Origin: Stratiolaelaps scimitus
Taxonomy: Eukaryota > Arthropoda > Arachnida > Mesostigmata > Laelapidae
Direction of reading: 5' to 3'
DNA: 64,000 bases
NCBI GenBank assembly: GCA_019614645.1
Contig: JABWDB010000016.1
Location: 4,340,001 to 4,404,000, forward strand
Both the position numbers and the translations under genes were made by a program. The stretch's first letter is position 1. Every line of letters begins with the position of its first letter. The notes beneath the pieces are model-generated. The model was not told where the DNA came from and did not search any database. It was given only the letters and a program-made list of their open reading frames with translations. Below, piece after piece: positions 38,870-49,196 of the stretch.

Positions 38870-41774
38870 ATGGACGTCTCCGATTTCCGCGCGGGTCCGT
38901 CGCACGTTAAGGATGCGATGGGCGAACAGTGCCAGAAGATGTTCCAGGAATTTCTCGAAGAGTGGGTAGACGAGAAAAACGCAAAAAAGTATACGGAAGA
39001 GGCGTTCCTTCTCCTTAAACCTGAACGGGACACACTAACTGTCAGCATGGCTGACGTGGAACGTTTCTCGCAGAATCTCTCTAATGTCATCATTGAAGAG
39101 TACTATCGGGTAAGTAGCATATCGTTGGGGCGTATACAGCCACTATGTGTCGGGGGAACAAAATTAAAGCAAGAACCATTTAAGCTGTAGTCACTGAATG
39201 AATCAATTTGATGGGCAGTTCCAAACTTGCGCATAGGGAATTCGAAACGCTGTGCGAGAACGTCATAGCTGATCAGGTTATTTTATGTAAAGCTGGGGTT
39301 TAATGAGGTTTGTGTACATTCAGGTGTACCCGTACCTTTGTAATGCTGTGAAGAACCTCGTTCGCGACCGAAGTGACGGGCCAGTCGATAAGGACTTCTA
39401 CGTAGCCTTCACTGAAGTGAGCACAGCACACAAGGTGCGCGAGATGACCATGCTGCGGTTGGGCACCTTGATCAAGATCACTGGACAAGTGGTCCGGACA
39501 CATCCAGTACATCCGGAACTCGTCTCTGGCACTTTCCAGTGTCTTGACTGCCAGACGTGGATCCCTGGAGTAGAACAACAGTTCAAGTACACCGAACCCT
39601 CGATTTGTCCCAACCCGGTCTGCAACAATCGCGCAAGGTCCGACACTGAACTCACAATCTTGAATATTAGATGAAAACATTATCACCACTTTATCACCAT
39701 CGTGTAAGACACTCTTATGAAGCTGGACATCCACCGATGGCCAAAGGCCAGCCAATTACGTTGGCGACAACGTTAATATCAAAGTCGCCTGTTCCCAAGT
39801 CATAGCGAAGCCTACAGTATGTCGTGCAAATGTGCCTGTATTCATCTATTAATTGTCGGTGACGTGAATTCAATTTTGCGTACAAAGCAAATTGGCCATG
39901 GTTTACTAATAACATTAGCGCCACTTGGATCACCTCAGTTGGTCGGATTTGCTCAGTTAGTTATTTTGACGATTTTCTCTTTTGTACGTCATTGCAGATT
40001 TCTGTTAGATACGTCCAGGTCTAAGTTCGTGGACTTCCAAAAGGTCCGGATTCAGGAAACTCAGGGAGAGCTTCCCCGTGGAAATATACCTCGCAGCGTC
40101 GAAATTGTGGTTCGGGCTGAAGCTGTCGAGATCGCACAAGCAGGAGACAAGTGCGAATTCATTGGTATGGGTAACATTTCAAATCAATTGAAATGATTCG
40201 TTTAGAGCAGCACCTGCAATGCCTTCTTCGTATAGTACTTGATAAGTGTCCCACTAGTTCTGTATTGTTGTTTTACCTCTGTGTATAAATCCTTGGACGT
40301 CGGCCGATGTCTGGAGCTCGATGGTCGTCTCTAACCAACATATACTGGATAACTTTTTTTTCTCCAATTTACAAGGGTCCCCTTGAATGTTTATACGAAA
40401 CGAGTTCTATTAAACAAGAGTTGATTTCGATCTCCAACATGGACAGTCTCAGTGCATTTGTCAGCGAAATCGAATATTTTCGGTAGAAGCACTAATCAAA
40501 ATATAATTCATGCCAGACATGAAGTGTGCCCTCAGTACGTTTTGCGAAACCCACGCATGATGATGACAATAATTCATGATAATAATAATAATGATATTGG
40601 CATATGGTTGCAGGCACTCTGATTGTTGTACCTGACGTGAGCAAGCTCAGCACACCCGGTTTAAAGGCGGATCGTGCCAACAACAAACAACAACAGGGCT
40701 TCGAGAACGAGGGTATCTCCGGTCTCCGCAATCTTGGTGTTCGCGAAATGGGCTATCGTACAGCGTTCTTGGCGTGCACAGTCGAGCCGTGCAATTCAAG
40801 TATGGCCAACCGTCATGACGACGGCACCCAGCTGACTCCGAATGAAGTCCGCAAGAATCTCCAGCCTCAGCACTGGGACAAGATTTACGAGATGTCACAG
40901 GACCGCGAGTTGTACAAGAACCTTTGCGACTCGTTGTTCCCCTCGATCCATGGAAATGACGAGATTAAACGCTATCACGGATTACGCTATCGCGCGAACG
41001 ATTGTCAACCTGCATCAGACCGGCATCGAGGCAATGGAAAAGAGTAAAGTCTACACTCGCGAGGAGATTCAGCGTTACATTCAGTTTGCTCGCATGTTCA
41101 AGCCGAAGATGACCGAGACAGCGAAGGACTATCTGGTCGAACAATATCGCCACCTTCGACAGAGGGACTGCGGCGGTGTGTCCAAGTCCGCATGGCGAAT
41201 CACCGTACGACAGCTCGAATCGATGATTCGGCTCGCCGAAGGAATAGCTCGCATGCACTGTTTGGACGAAGTCAAGGAGAAGCACGTCAAGGAGGCGTTC
41301 CGCCTGCTGAACAAGTCAATTATCCGAGTCGAACAGCCGGACATACATCTACTCGAGGCGGACGAGGAAGAGCCTCAGATGGACGTCGACACCGACGACA
41401 AGGAGAACCAGTCGACGGACGCGCAGGCCGGCAGCCAGGCGAAACCACAACGTCATCTATCGATTCACTTCGAGGAGTATCGCGCCATCGCTAACCTCCT
41501 CGTGTTCGCGATTCGGCAAAAGGATTCGGAGGAGGAAGAGGGCACAATGAATAAGGAGGAGCTACTTAACTGGTACCTCGAACATATGGAGAGAGAGATC
41601 GATGACGTTGAACAGCTGATGGCCAAGAAAGAGCTATGCGACAAGGTTATCGACCGACTAATCGCCGATGGTATCCTCCTGAAGATTGGCAAGGTCGGAC
41701 TAAGAGGTGAAGATGAAGAGACACTTGAACAGCCCGTCATCGCTGTCCATCCAAACTACGTTGCCTCCGACTGA
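38870..41774 (+). CDS. MCM6: DNA replication licensing factor MCM6, with its ATPase core deleted and frameshifted
   Basis: Exons are 38870-39109, 39324-39637, 39998-40164 and 40614-41774, with GT/AG borders and compatible phases. MCM6 is one of six subunits of the MCM2-7 helicase that unwinds DNA at replication forks in the nucleus. The N-terminal domain is intact, including a zinc-binding set Cys153, Cys156, Cys175 and Cys180, the [12 protein letters not shown] stretch and [16 protein letters not shown]. Exon 4 follows the family to HGNDEIK at about residue 359. The sequence then jumps, in another frame, to TDYAIAR and continues through LRQRD, the sensor-2 region [12 protein letters not shown] and the C-terminal winged-helix domain to the TGA at 41,772. 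About 175 residues are missing: Walker A, Walker B, sensor 1 and the SRFD arginine finger. As written, the gene cannot encode an active helicase subunit. ATG 38,870 was chosen because MDVSD matches the family start. Confidence 0.96.
40964..40978 (+). other. MCM6: MCM6 deletion and frameshift junction
   Basis: The upstream frame reads Asp-Glu-Ile-Lys-Arg, matching the family up to the start of the AAA+ module. The downstream frame reads Asn-Ala-Ile-Thr-Asp-Tyr, matching the family just after the arginine finger. The two homologies overlap on the five bases AACGC at about 40,969-40,973. No intron signals, ambiguous bases or inserted sequence are present. This is the pattern of a microhomology deletion of roughly 525 bp, or of an assembly collapse. 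The removed length is not a multiple of three. Confidence 0.9.
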
Positions 41775-42849
41775 AATGGCAACAACAGCGCACGGTTGAA
41801 TGTCGCCGGATGTCGTCGAATGGTACGCTGATACGAGCTGTACATGTTGACGGATAGAACGACATGGAAGGTGTACAGGTCAGAGAACGAGCACGTACGA
41901 ATTATATGCGCAGTGATTTTGTTTAGCAGTTCATAAACATATATACATACATACAAGCAAGTATATACACACACACACACACGCGAGCGATCACAGCGAA
42001 AATGATGATTGCGAAAGCGATGTATGGAACTTTAACACATAATTGTATATATTGGGTTGTTACTTTTTCGATATGAGTAATTATAATAATAATCATTATC
42101 ATAACAGTATAATGATTCGTTTTGGTGTTCCACACAACACGAACAGTATACTCATTGATATCATTGAACATTTAATAAATCAGAACTCCGAATTTCCTTT
42201 AACTGTTTTCAATGTTTGTACTATTATTATTATTATATTATACATACGTTATGTTTTCCATTGTGTTGAGGAAAACATCATGAATCGTTAATAGATGCCG
42301 CTCATGAGATCGGGTGTTTAATATATTCGTTGCTCTTGAGAATAGTTCCTGTAGTATTTCATAGGATAGCTTTTGCAAAACGCTTCGTTACTCGATTTCA
42401 TTGCGCGCTACGAAATGCTGAGGAAGTGTTGAACGTGGATACGAGCACAACGATCCGCTAAATGTTTGTAAGACCGCCATACGTAGCTACAACGCGACAG
42501 CTATGCACATTTAGCATAGGAGAGATTCCACCCACTTGGATTTATCTCATCGTCAAGTGTCGCCTGAGAGTTGTTATTGCATTGTAGGCCTACAATTAGA
42601 AATTAAGATCGATACAAAGGGAAATACATTCCTTCATTTATTTTAGTTCTGTATCAGGTGAGTGTTACACCCAACACAGGAGATTGTTATGTTAGGTCAT
42701 GCTTTTAGTCTGTTCAGTACAGGCCGAGCCCCGATCGCATCTGAAGCAATCATACGTATCCATCTATCAATAAATAAATCTATGCTTCCACAACAGTAAA
42801 ACACGTTAGGCATTCTGCTGGCGTTGCCGCTGTTGACGTCGTGTCGGTC
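41775..42849. other. 3' region between convergent MCM6 and LC8-like gene A
   Basis: This AT-rich stretch has a CA/TG dinucleotide run at about 41,968-41,982 and several AATAAA signals, for example near 42,174 on the plus strand for MCM6. The complement at about 42,637-42,645 could serve the minus-strand LC8-like gene. No other gene is seen. Confidence 0.5.
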
Positions 42850-43413
42850 TCACATGTTGAGAGCTTGGGCTTTCACAACGATAATGCTGATATGGCCCAC
42901 GGTGGCGCAGAACGCAAGGCTAGGCATCTGCTCGTAGTCCTGGCTTAAGGCAAAATCATCGCCAGCAATAACGATCCAATTCTCTCTGGGGTACTGCTCT
43001 TTGAGGTGTCTCCGGATATTCTCGACCATTCGACTGGTGTCACCGCATGCATGCTCGATACACATTCGAATTTGGTCCGCATCGTTCTGCGGGCTCTGCA
43101 GCTTGTTCCGTACGATCGACAGGATCGCTGGCCCGCTCGTATACTTATCCAATGGCGAGCCCCGAAGAACAATCACCTTGAAGAGCTCGTGATACTTTCG
43201 GTGAAACATGACATCGCGATTTTTTCGACCCTCCGTACTGACGTCATATTTGTCACCACACAGGACGGTCCAATTCCACTTCGAGTGGTTATGCGAGACG
43301 ACCTGAGTGATCAGTTTGGCGATGTCCTGCATTGAGGTGCTCTTGGCCATATTATCGTAGACGATTCGGTCTATGTATTCCGACACTAAGCCGAGATTGT
43401 TCACCTCTTCCAT
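42850..43413 (-). CDS. Tandem double dynein light chain (LC8)-like protein A
   Basis: This intronless frame encodes 187 aa from the chosen ATG at 43,413. An upstream in-frame ATG at 43,464 would add 17 residues, but the paralogue at 44,453-45,007 begins at the equivalent of 43,413 (MEEVNNLG against MTELNELG). Two LC8-like halves can be read. Each has a helix, then a strand starting at a conserved Asn-Trp, a Gly-Asp turn, and a closing strand (KVIVLRG in the first half, HISIIVVKAQ in the second). LC8 proteins are dimeric hubs that bind short linear motifs in dynein and many other partners. The LC8 groove residues (the GSYVTHETKHF stretch) are not conserved in either half, so client specificity must differ. 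The fold assignment comes from pattern matching by eye. I do not know of a named family with this layout. Confidence 0.65.
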   Translation of the reverse strand: MEEVNNLGLVSEYIDRIVYDNMAKSTSMQDIAKLITQVVSHNHSKWNWTVLCGDKYDVSTEGRKNRDVMFHRKYHELFKVIVLRGSPLDKYTSGPAILSIVRNKLQSPQNDADQIRMCIEHACGDTSRMVENIRRHLKEQYPRENWIVIAGDDFALSQDYEQMPSLAFCATVGHISIIVVKAQALNM

Positions 43414-44452
43414 TGAACGACTTTGGGAGATTCTACGATTGGCAGTCGAACAATTTCGGATCACTCTCGAATGCTGCTACCAGAATGTATGCTACTGTGG
43501 ATGGGCCCGAGACACTGCGATTCGGTCACAAACGTCGATCCGGTCGCTTTTCGTTCGTCTCGTTGTTTCCTGCTGTTTGACTGATCTTCAAAAGGAATCA
43601 ACAAAAAAATAACTTCAACTGTCAATTGAATCTCGCATCGCTTGATAAGTCAAAAGTATGAGTGGAAAAGCCTTATCTAGACATGTTTCTATATTGATCG
43701 ATCGTAGCACTCGAGATTCGTAATCTATATTCATTATTTCGTCGGGCGTAACTACGTTGGCCTCGTCCAGCTTTTGATTCAAATGAAATTCCACGTATAG
43801 TACACTCTAGCTAGCCCCAGTTAGAAGCTTGATTCCAGTTTCAGCTGGCCAAACTTATCTGCCTCCCAACAGAATCCCCTGTGGTCACTGATCGCAATTT
43901 AGTGATCACTTAGTCATCTTATATCAAGCTTTTGAAAATATGGGACCTAAGCTAAATTGACCTCGATACAGGATGCAGTCAATCGCAAACCGTATCAGAC
44001 TCCAGTCGGGTACGCCGATTTGTGTTTATACTCCAGTGCATCCCAGCAAGCGCAATAAAGTGTGCACCCAGCGAGGTCTAGGCATGAAGTGCCTTTGGTG
44101 ACGTAGTAGTTACGACTTTAGACTGATAATCATCGGGTGTATGGTAGTGATGAACCTTTCAGAGGGTCTGTCTATTATGTTCACACACACACATATATAT
44201 ATCGTATATATATTAGTTATATGTATTATAAAATAATCAAGCGGTTAAAATTAATTGAATTTCTGAGGTTCCAATTTCGCTTCGAAACAACAAAAAATAA
44301 CAATCTGTTAGTAAAAGCAAGCAGCAGCTAAATTTTAGCATTGTTTTCGTGTTCTAAATGCTGAGCCATCTTCCAAAGTCAAGCGTCGTTCGCTCCAAGC
44401 GACAGTCTCCAACAATAGAAATTGACCAATTTAGTTGCCATGAAGAAGAGTA
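43414..44452. other. Spacer between the two LC8-like paralogues
   Basis: About 1 kb of non-coding DNA, presumably holding the promoter of gene A and the 3' end of gene B. Short CA and TA runs lie at about 44,180-44,215. No additional LC8-like copy or other gene was seen. Confidence 0.5.
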
Positions 44453-45007
44453 TTACAAATGCAAATTTTGAGCCTTCACAACGATGATGCTGATATGGCC
44501 AACAGTTGCGCAGAAGGCCAGGCAGGGCATCTGCTCGTAATCTTGGCTGAGCGCAAAATCATCGCCAGCAATAACGATCCAATTCTCAGAAGGATAATGT
44601 TCTTTCAGGTGTTTTCTTATGAGTTCCGACATTCTGGCTGCATCTCCGGCCGAGTACTCGATTGCGGCCCTGATTGCGTCCGTGTCGATGTTCGCTAGCT
44701 TATTTCGCACGACGCATATGTTTGCTGGCCCGCCGATGTACTTCTCTAATGGAGAGCCCCGAAGAACGATGACCTTGACACCGGCGATTGTCTGACTCAA
44801 CATGATGTCCCGCATCTTTCGGCCGTCAGTGCTAACGTCATATTTATCACCACAGAGAACTGTCCAGTTCCACTTGGGGTGGTTTCTCGCCATCAGTTCG
44901 GTGAGCGCTTTCGACATCTCTTTGTAATCAACTCCTCTATCTTTGCAGTCGACAACTTTCGCTGCAAGAGTCTGATATAGATCGCCAAGCTCGTTCAGTT
45001 CCGTCAT
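44453..45007 (-). CDS. Tandem double dynein light chain (LC8)-like protein B
   Basis: This intronless frame encodes 184 aa. Repeat 1 covers about 10-85: a helix at 28-42, then NWTVLCGDKYDVS from 47 and KVIVLRG at 78-84. Repeat 2 covers about 110-180: a helix at 122-137, then NWIVIAGDDFALS from 142 and HISIIVVKAQ at 171-180. Each follows the LC8 order of helix, Trp-led strand, Gly turn and final hydrophobic strand, so the protein could act as a built-in LC8 dimer. It is a close paralogue of the frame at 42,850-43,413 in the same orientation. The second repeats are nearly identical, including a shared 35-bp exact block. The start MTELNELG is supported by the aligned paralogue. The function is unknown. 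A cytoplasmic adaptor role is inference from fold only. Confidence 0.65.
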   Translation of the reverse strand: MTELNELGDLYQTLAAKVVDCKDRGVDYKEMSKALTELMARNHPKWNWTVLCGDKYDVSTDGRKMRDIMLSQTIAGVKVIVLRGSPLEKYIGGPANICVVRNKLANIDTDAIRAAIEYSAGDAARMSELIRKHLKEHYPSENWIVIAGDDFALSQDYEQMPCLAFCATVGHISIIVVKAQNLHL

Positions 45008-45735
45008 CGCTTCCGTGCTCCGGGCGCGCTAGCAGACGGCAAACGGCTCGAATGTTGTCTGGGCTTCGTTATCGCCTATGAACTATTATTGTCTAATCAA
45101 ACGCCACTTGAGTGAGAGCTGCCTCAGAGCAAAGGGCGAAACTATGCTAACTATGTTTTTTTTTTTCTAAGCTGACTCTCAGCTGTTCTCCTATTTGACA
45201 GGCCTCAGCTCTTAACCTTTAGGTATTACTATGAGGATCTGTCGGGGCCATCTTTCTTTATGTTATCCCCAAGTGACTTCAGATGCTAGATCTGACGAAT
45301 ACCATGAGGAGGTTACATGAACGAACCCACCTCACCATATATGTATACTGCAATATAAACGAGGCCAAAGTTGTTGTAGTGCCGAAAATGTATTCATCGC
45401 AACAACAACAACATCAACAAGGAAATGATATCAGCTTACTTAGAGATAAATATAATAAGCAATGATCGTTATATCTATAGAGTTAATTTATTTGCCACCC
45501 TCATAACCCCACATTTTCGTTGACACTCGATCATATAGTATCGCCGTCCTAAACACATGATCTTCGTTATAAAACACATCCTATCCCCATATACATATAA
45601 AAACGTTTCTAACATTCACAACAGCCAGTCAAACATCCACCCGCACCACACAATCTTGCCCTTCTGGTCTCTAAAGTTCTTGATGAAGACGCGGCTCCAG
45701 TTATGTCACGACACGATTCTTGCAACGTGCGCTAG
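45008..45735. other. Intergenic spacer upstream of LC8-like gene B and downstream of MRPL32
   Basis: No gene seen. A minus-strand AATAAA (complement at about 45,486-45,492) lies 245 bp beyond the MRPL32 stop and is a plausible polyadenylation signal. The remainder should include the promoter of LC8-like gene B near 45,010-45,200. Confidence 0.45.
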
Positions 45736-47640
45736 CTACTCTTTGTGGTGTCCCTTCTCAAGCAGATTGTCAGAGAAGAATTTTGGCCTCTCTGTCGGCC
45801 TCTCGATGATCCGCTTGCTCTTATCCTCTGGCTTGATGTCTTCACCTGCGTACTTCACCACGACCTCTTGTTCAATCGGGTTCCAACCAAACGAATCCTC
45901 CATTGCCTTCTGGATAGCTTGGGACTCAACTCGAACCTTTGAATAGCAGTGGCCGCAAAGGGTGTGCGCCTCGTACGTGTGGCCGCACTCTACGCAACAC
46001 TTCAGATCGCGACGGGGTTTAGCCTGAAATAAATAGGACGAAGGCCGAAAATTTACATGACGGAGAATGGATAGTGGTGAGTCGGCGCAAGGTTGCCTTT
46101 GTTGACAGGATGTTGTCTTGGCAATGCCCCTAGGAGAATGTTCTCAAACCTTTATTAAGGACTCACGGCTAGCTATTCAAATTCGACCGTGTGATGATAG
46201 AGTACTACGTGTGTATGTATCACGTCTTCTCCCTATTATACGAACATCGTTTGCTCATCATTGTACACAAATGTATAGCATGCGTGTGTTAAACCCCGAT
46301 CTCAGCTCGTCGGACCCTTGTTGGTGTTCTGTGCGAATGTACACGGGTTTCTTTGCCTTAAGCTGCCTACGAAATCTCTCATGTCGTTAGCGGCCTTAGA
46401 GAAACAATTTAGTCAAACAATTCAATACTTCGTGAAACAAATGAGCACCTCAAACTGTGGCATGCCGATCCGTCTCGACATGCGACGCTGGAGCGATCTG
46501 CGGTGTTTCGGGACGGCCAGAAGTATTCCATCACGCATATCCTCGAGAAAGTCCTTCAAGGGAGCGCCTTGTGGGTCTTCCGGACGAATGGCATAAGGAA
46601 CGCCGGCCAGAGCAGGCTGCAACGATGGACCTTCGAGCAAATGGCGCATCTCCTGAAAGCGTGATGGTGGTGTAAAGCTTAAACTGTAATATGACGCCGA
46701 TAATAATAATAATAGTATCTCCTCTTTTCCATAAATTTGCTTAAAAATACATTATTAATTAGCTAGCACGAACAAACATTGATCGTAGTTTTTCGCTTGC
46801 ACTAGCTAACCGAGTGTCACTTGTCCCCTTCCGAGCAGATGTCACCTGTTGTTGAGATTATCTCCATTCTAACGTAATTATGATTTTTACCCATTCCATG
46901 TTCTACTCCAGACACTCGCACCCGCAGCCTTCGTAAAACCTATGGTGCAAGGCATAGGTTATAGTGGCATACTTCATCAGCATCCAGTATGGCTGCAAAT
47001 GGTGCTGCGCGTTGCGCTTCATGCTCAAGACAATCGGTCACAATATCACGTGGTAACAACGGAAACTGCTATTTACCTTTTTTAAGAACTTCACATTAAG
47101 GTATCATATATAATCATGCTATAACCATAGTTGTGTTCTGGGGTGTTCACAGTCGGGCAGAGTAAACTAAAATTGTTTTCATTCTGTGCTATATTCCGAC
47201 GTAAAATACCCTCGTCAATTATAATCGCTCGATGGGTAACACATATTCAATTTGAGGGCAGCGCCTGCTCAGCCAAGCTATGTGGTTGCTCGATCGATCG
47301 CTAGTTGATGGTGAGATTCGGTAGTCGGCGTGCGGCATTTGCAAAATATCGCACCTTCAGTTGGCATTGCTACTATTGTTATCTTGGTAGAATACTAGAA
47401 ATAGACTAAGATTGATAAAAAAACAAAACCGTAACACCAGTATCATTAACACGGAGCGGGAATGTGTGTTAATTAATCATGTCATTATCCTTCGTCTATG
47501 ATTTGTCTTTGCCGACTACAAACCAAGCAGTTAAGTGGACACTTTCCAACTAAATTCCAACCAGCGATAGTTTCCTATAAGAAATGATGTGGCCTACTAA
47601 CCATGGCGAGTCTTCTGACAATTCTCTGAATTGTATTCAT
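45736..47640 (-). CDS. MRPL32: Mitochondrial large-subunit ribosomal protein bL32m
   Basis: Minus-strand exons are 47640-47602, 46652-46449 and 46023-45736, all phase 0, giving 176 aa. bL32m is a zinc-ribbon protein of the mitochondrial ribosome's large subunit, matured by the m-AAA protease in yeast and mammals. The first exon, MNTIQRIVRRLAM, is short, Arg-rich and amphipathic, as expected of a targeting peptide. LLAVPKHRRSLQRRMSRR (about 57-75) matches the family's AVPK-x-RRS start of the mature protein. The zinc pair is C91-x2-C94 and C104-x2-C107. The C-terminal KRIIERPTERPKFF matches the family's RIIER-x-RxRPSWF tail. Length is normal. Exon 1 is less certain than the other two because it is short, but its GTTAGT donor, matching phase and targeting character support it. 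The gene is head-to-head with COX16. Confidence 0.92.
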
Positions 47641-48270
47641 CCTGATTCCGATATTATGATGTCCACGACAAACTTGTACACCGCGACTTGTACCCACGAC
47701 ACTGTTCGCTTTCCACCGGCCCTCCGGTATTCGAGACTTTACTCGCGCAACAGCACAGCGCGCGTGTCCGTTAATTAACGGTGACGCTCTAGTGCTCGGA
47801 ATAGCATGGCCGGCTTCTGGGCTGCTCCAATCGAAATACACAATCGCGGTCACACGTTCGTCAGTAGTACATGTTTATAGCTATGTTTATGTATCAAGTG
47901 AGTAAACGTCTGGACAACTAACTAGCTTATTCATTAACGACGAATAGTCTCGCCTATTGTTTCTGGGGGCAAATAATGACATGGTATCGGATAGTGGCGC
48001 AGTGACTTGCCAATCCGTTGAGGCCAACCAGATGAAGGCGCGCTAAATCTAATGTGTTCCCTGTATTTCCTTGGCAGTGGCTCGCGCACCGGGGACCCCG
48101 ATGACCAGCGTTCGCTTCGCTACGTTGCGGTGCTTATTTCCAAGGGTTTAATTATGCGGATGAATGTGTGACCACACATTGCTTCCTTTGGATTCTTGTT
48201 ATTATTATTATTAGGAATTAATAGGAATTGTAAATTATTAATTAGTAGTGATCATATCCAGCGTAGCGCA
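47641..48270. promoter_or_regulatory. Probable bidirectional promoter of MRPL32 and COX16
   Basis: Only about 630 bp separate the start codons of two nuclear genes for mitochondrial proteins that point away from each other. This spacing suits a shared bidirectional promoter, perhaps giving coordinated expression. No TATA box is obvious next to either start. Specific factor sites cannot be assigned by eye. Confidence 0.6.
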
Positions 48271-49196
48271 ATGCAAGCACTACTACGCGTCCAACGTGCC
48301 TACCGAAGGCAAAGGCGCTTCGTCAGGATTGGAATCCCATTTTGTTTCTTCATGGTTGGGGGATCGTTTGGGCTACAGCAGTTTACCTCACTAAGATATG
48401 AGATCCGGCCAGTGACTCGGCTTGCAAAGGAGGAAATGGAGAGACAAGGTGCGAAATATAGTTTCTTTTTGTTTCAATGTTATATTCCGTTACGGTAGGC
48501 GGCATTTGTAGCTCTGTCCCGTAAAGGGCTGATTCACTCGTTCAAGTGTAGAACAATCGTAGAACCAAGTCACATAACTATTTGTAAGATGCTAATGAAA
48601 ATTAGAGTTACAAAAATTATGATCAAGGGCTATCAGATTGTTTTTTTTCTCTGTTTTTTTATTCTCGTGTATCTATCTATATTTTATACCGTCTGAACAA
48701 CAGGCGAGTGACATTGGTGATACATATACTATATATATACATATTACCACAGAATTTTTATAAATATGTACGTCACCCTGTATATATATATATATATATA
48801 ATAACAAACACTTTATTCAAAGGTGTAATATAATATATATAGAGAGAGAGGAGAGAAAGAGATTAGACTCTCACTCTGGAGTAACTGTCCGATGAATTTA
48901 GTTATGTATTATTTTTATGTATCTTGGTCAATTTTAATATTTCATATACGATACGGGTCTGTGTGTATTGTCTCTCTCCCTCTGCAGGCATAAAGCTGAA
49001 GGATGAAAGTGAGACGAATATCGAAATCATTTACGAGACTCAAGTTAAGGACTTGGATACGGATTCCTGGGAGAACGTTCGTGGCCCGAGACCATGGGAG
49101 GATGGCGGGGCCTCCGTGGACAAAATGAAGCAAAAAGCTATAAAGGACAGAAAGATAGGAAGTAAACCAGTAGAACAGCACGCCGCTGAAGGGTAG
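48271..49196 (+). CDS. COX16: Cytochrome c oxidase assembly factor COX16
   Basis: Two exons, 48271-48448 and 48988-49196, with a phase 1 intron, give 128 aa. COX16 is a small single-pass protein of the mitochondrial inner membrane that helps build complex IV by assisting copper delivery to COX2. A basic N terminus (RAYRRQRRFVR, 9-19) precedes one membrane segment at about 20-36 that ends in GGSFGLQQF, matching the family's VGGSFGLREF. The family signature RGPRPWED is at 91-98. Length is slightly above the human protein because of the tail. An upstream in-frame ATG at 48,196 is rejected because the family starts close to the basic segment. An AATAAA at about 49,737 may end the transcript. Confidence 0.95.

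Noticed and set aside
43414..43464. Upstream ATG of LC8-like gene A
   Set aside because: The paralogue aligns from the second ATG at 43,413, and the extra 17 residues have no counterpart.
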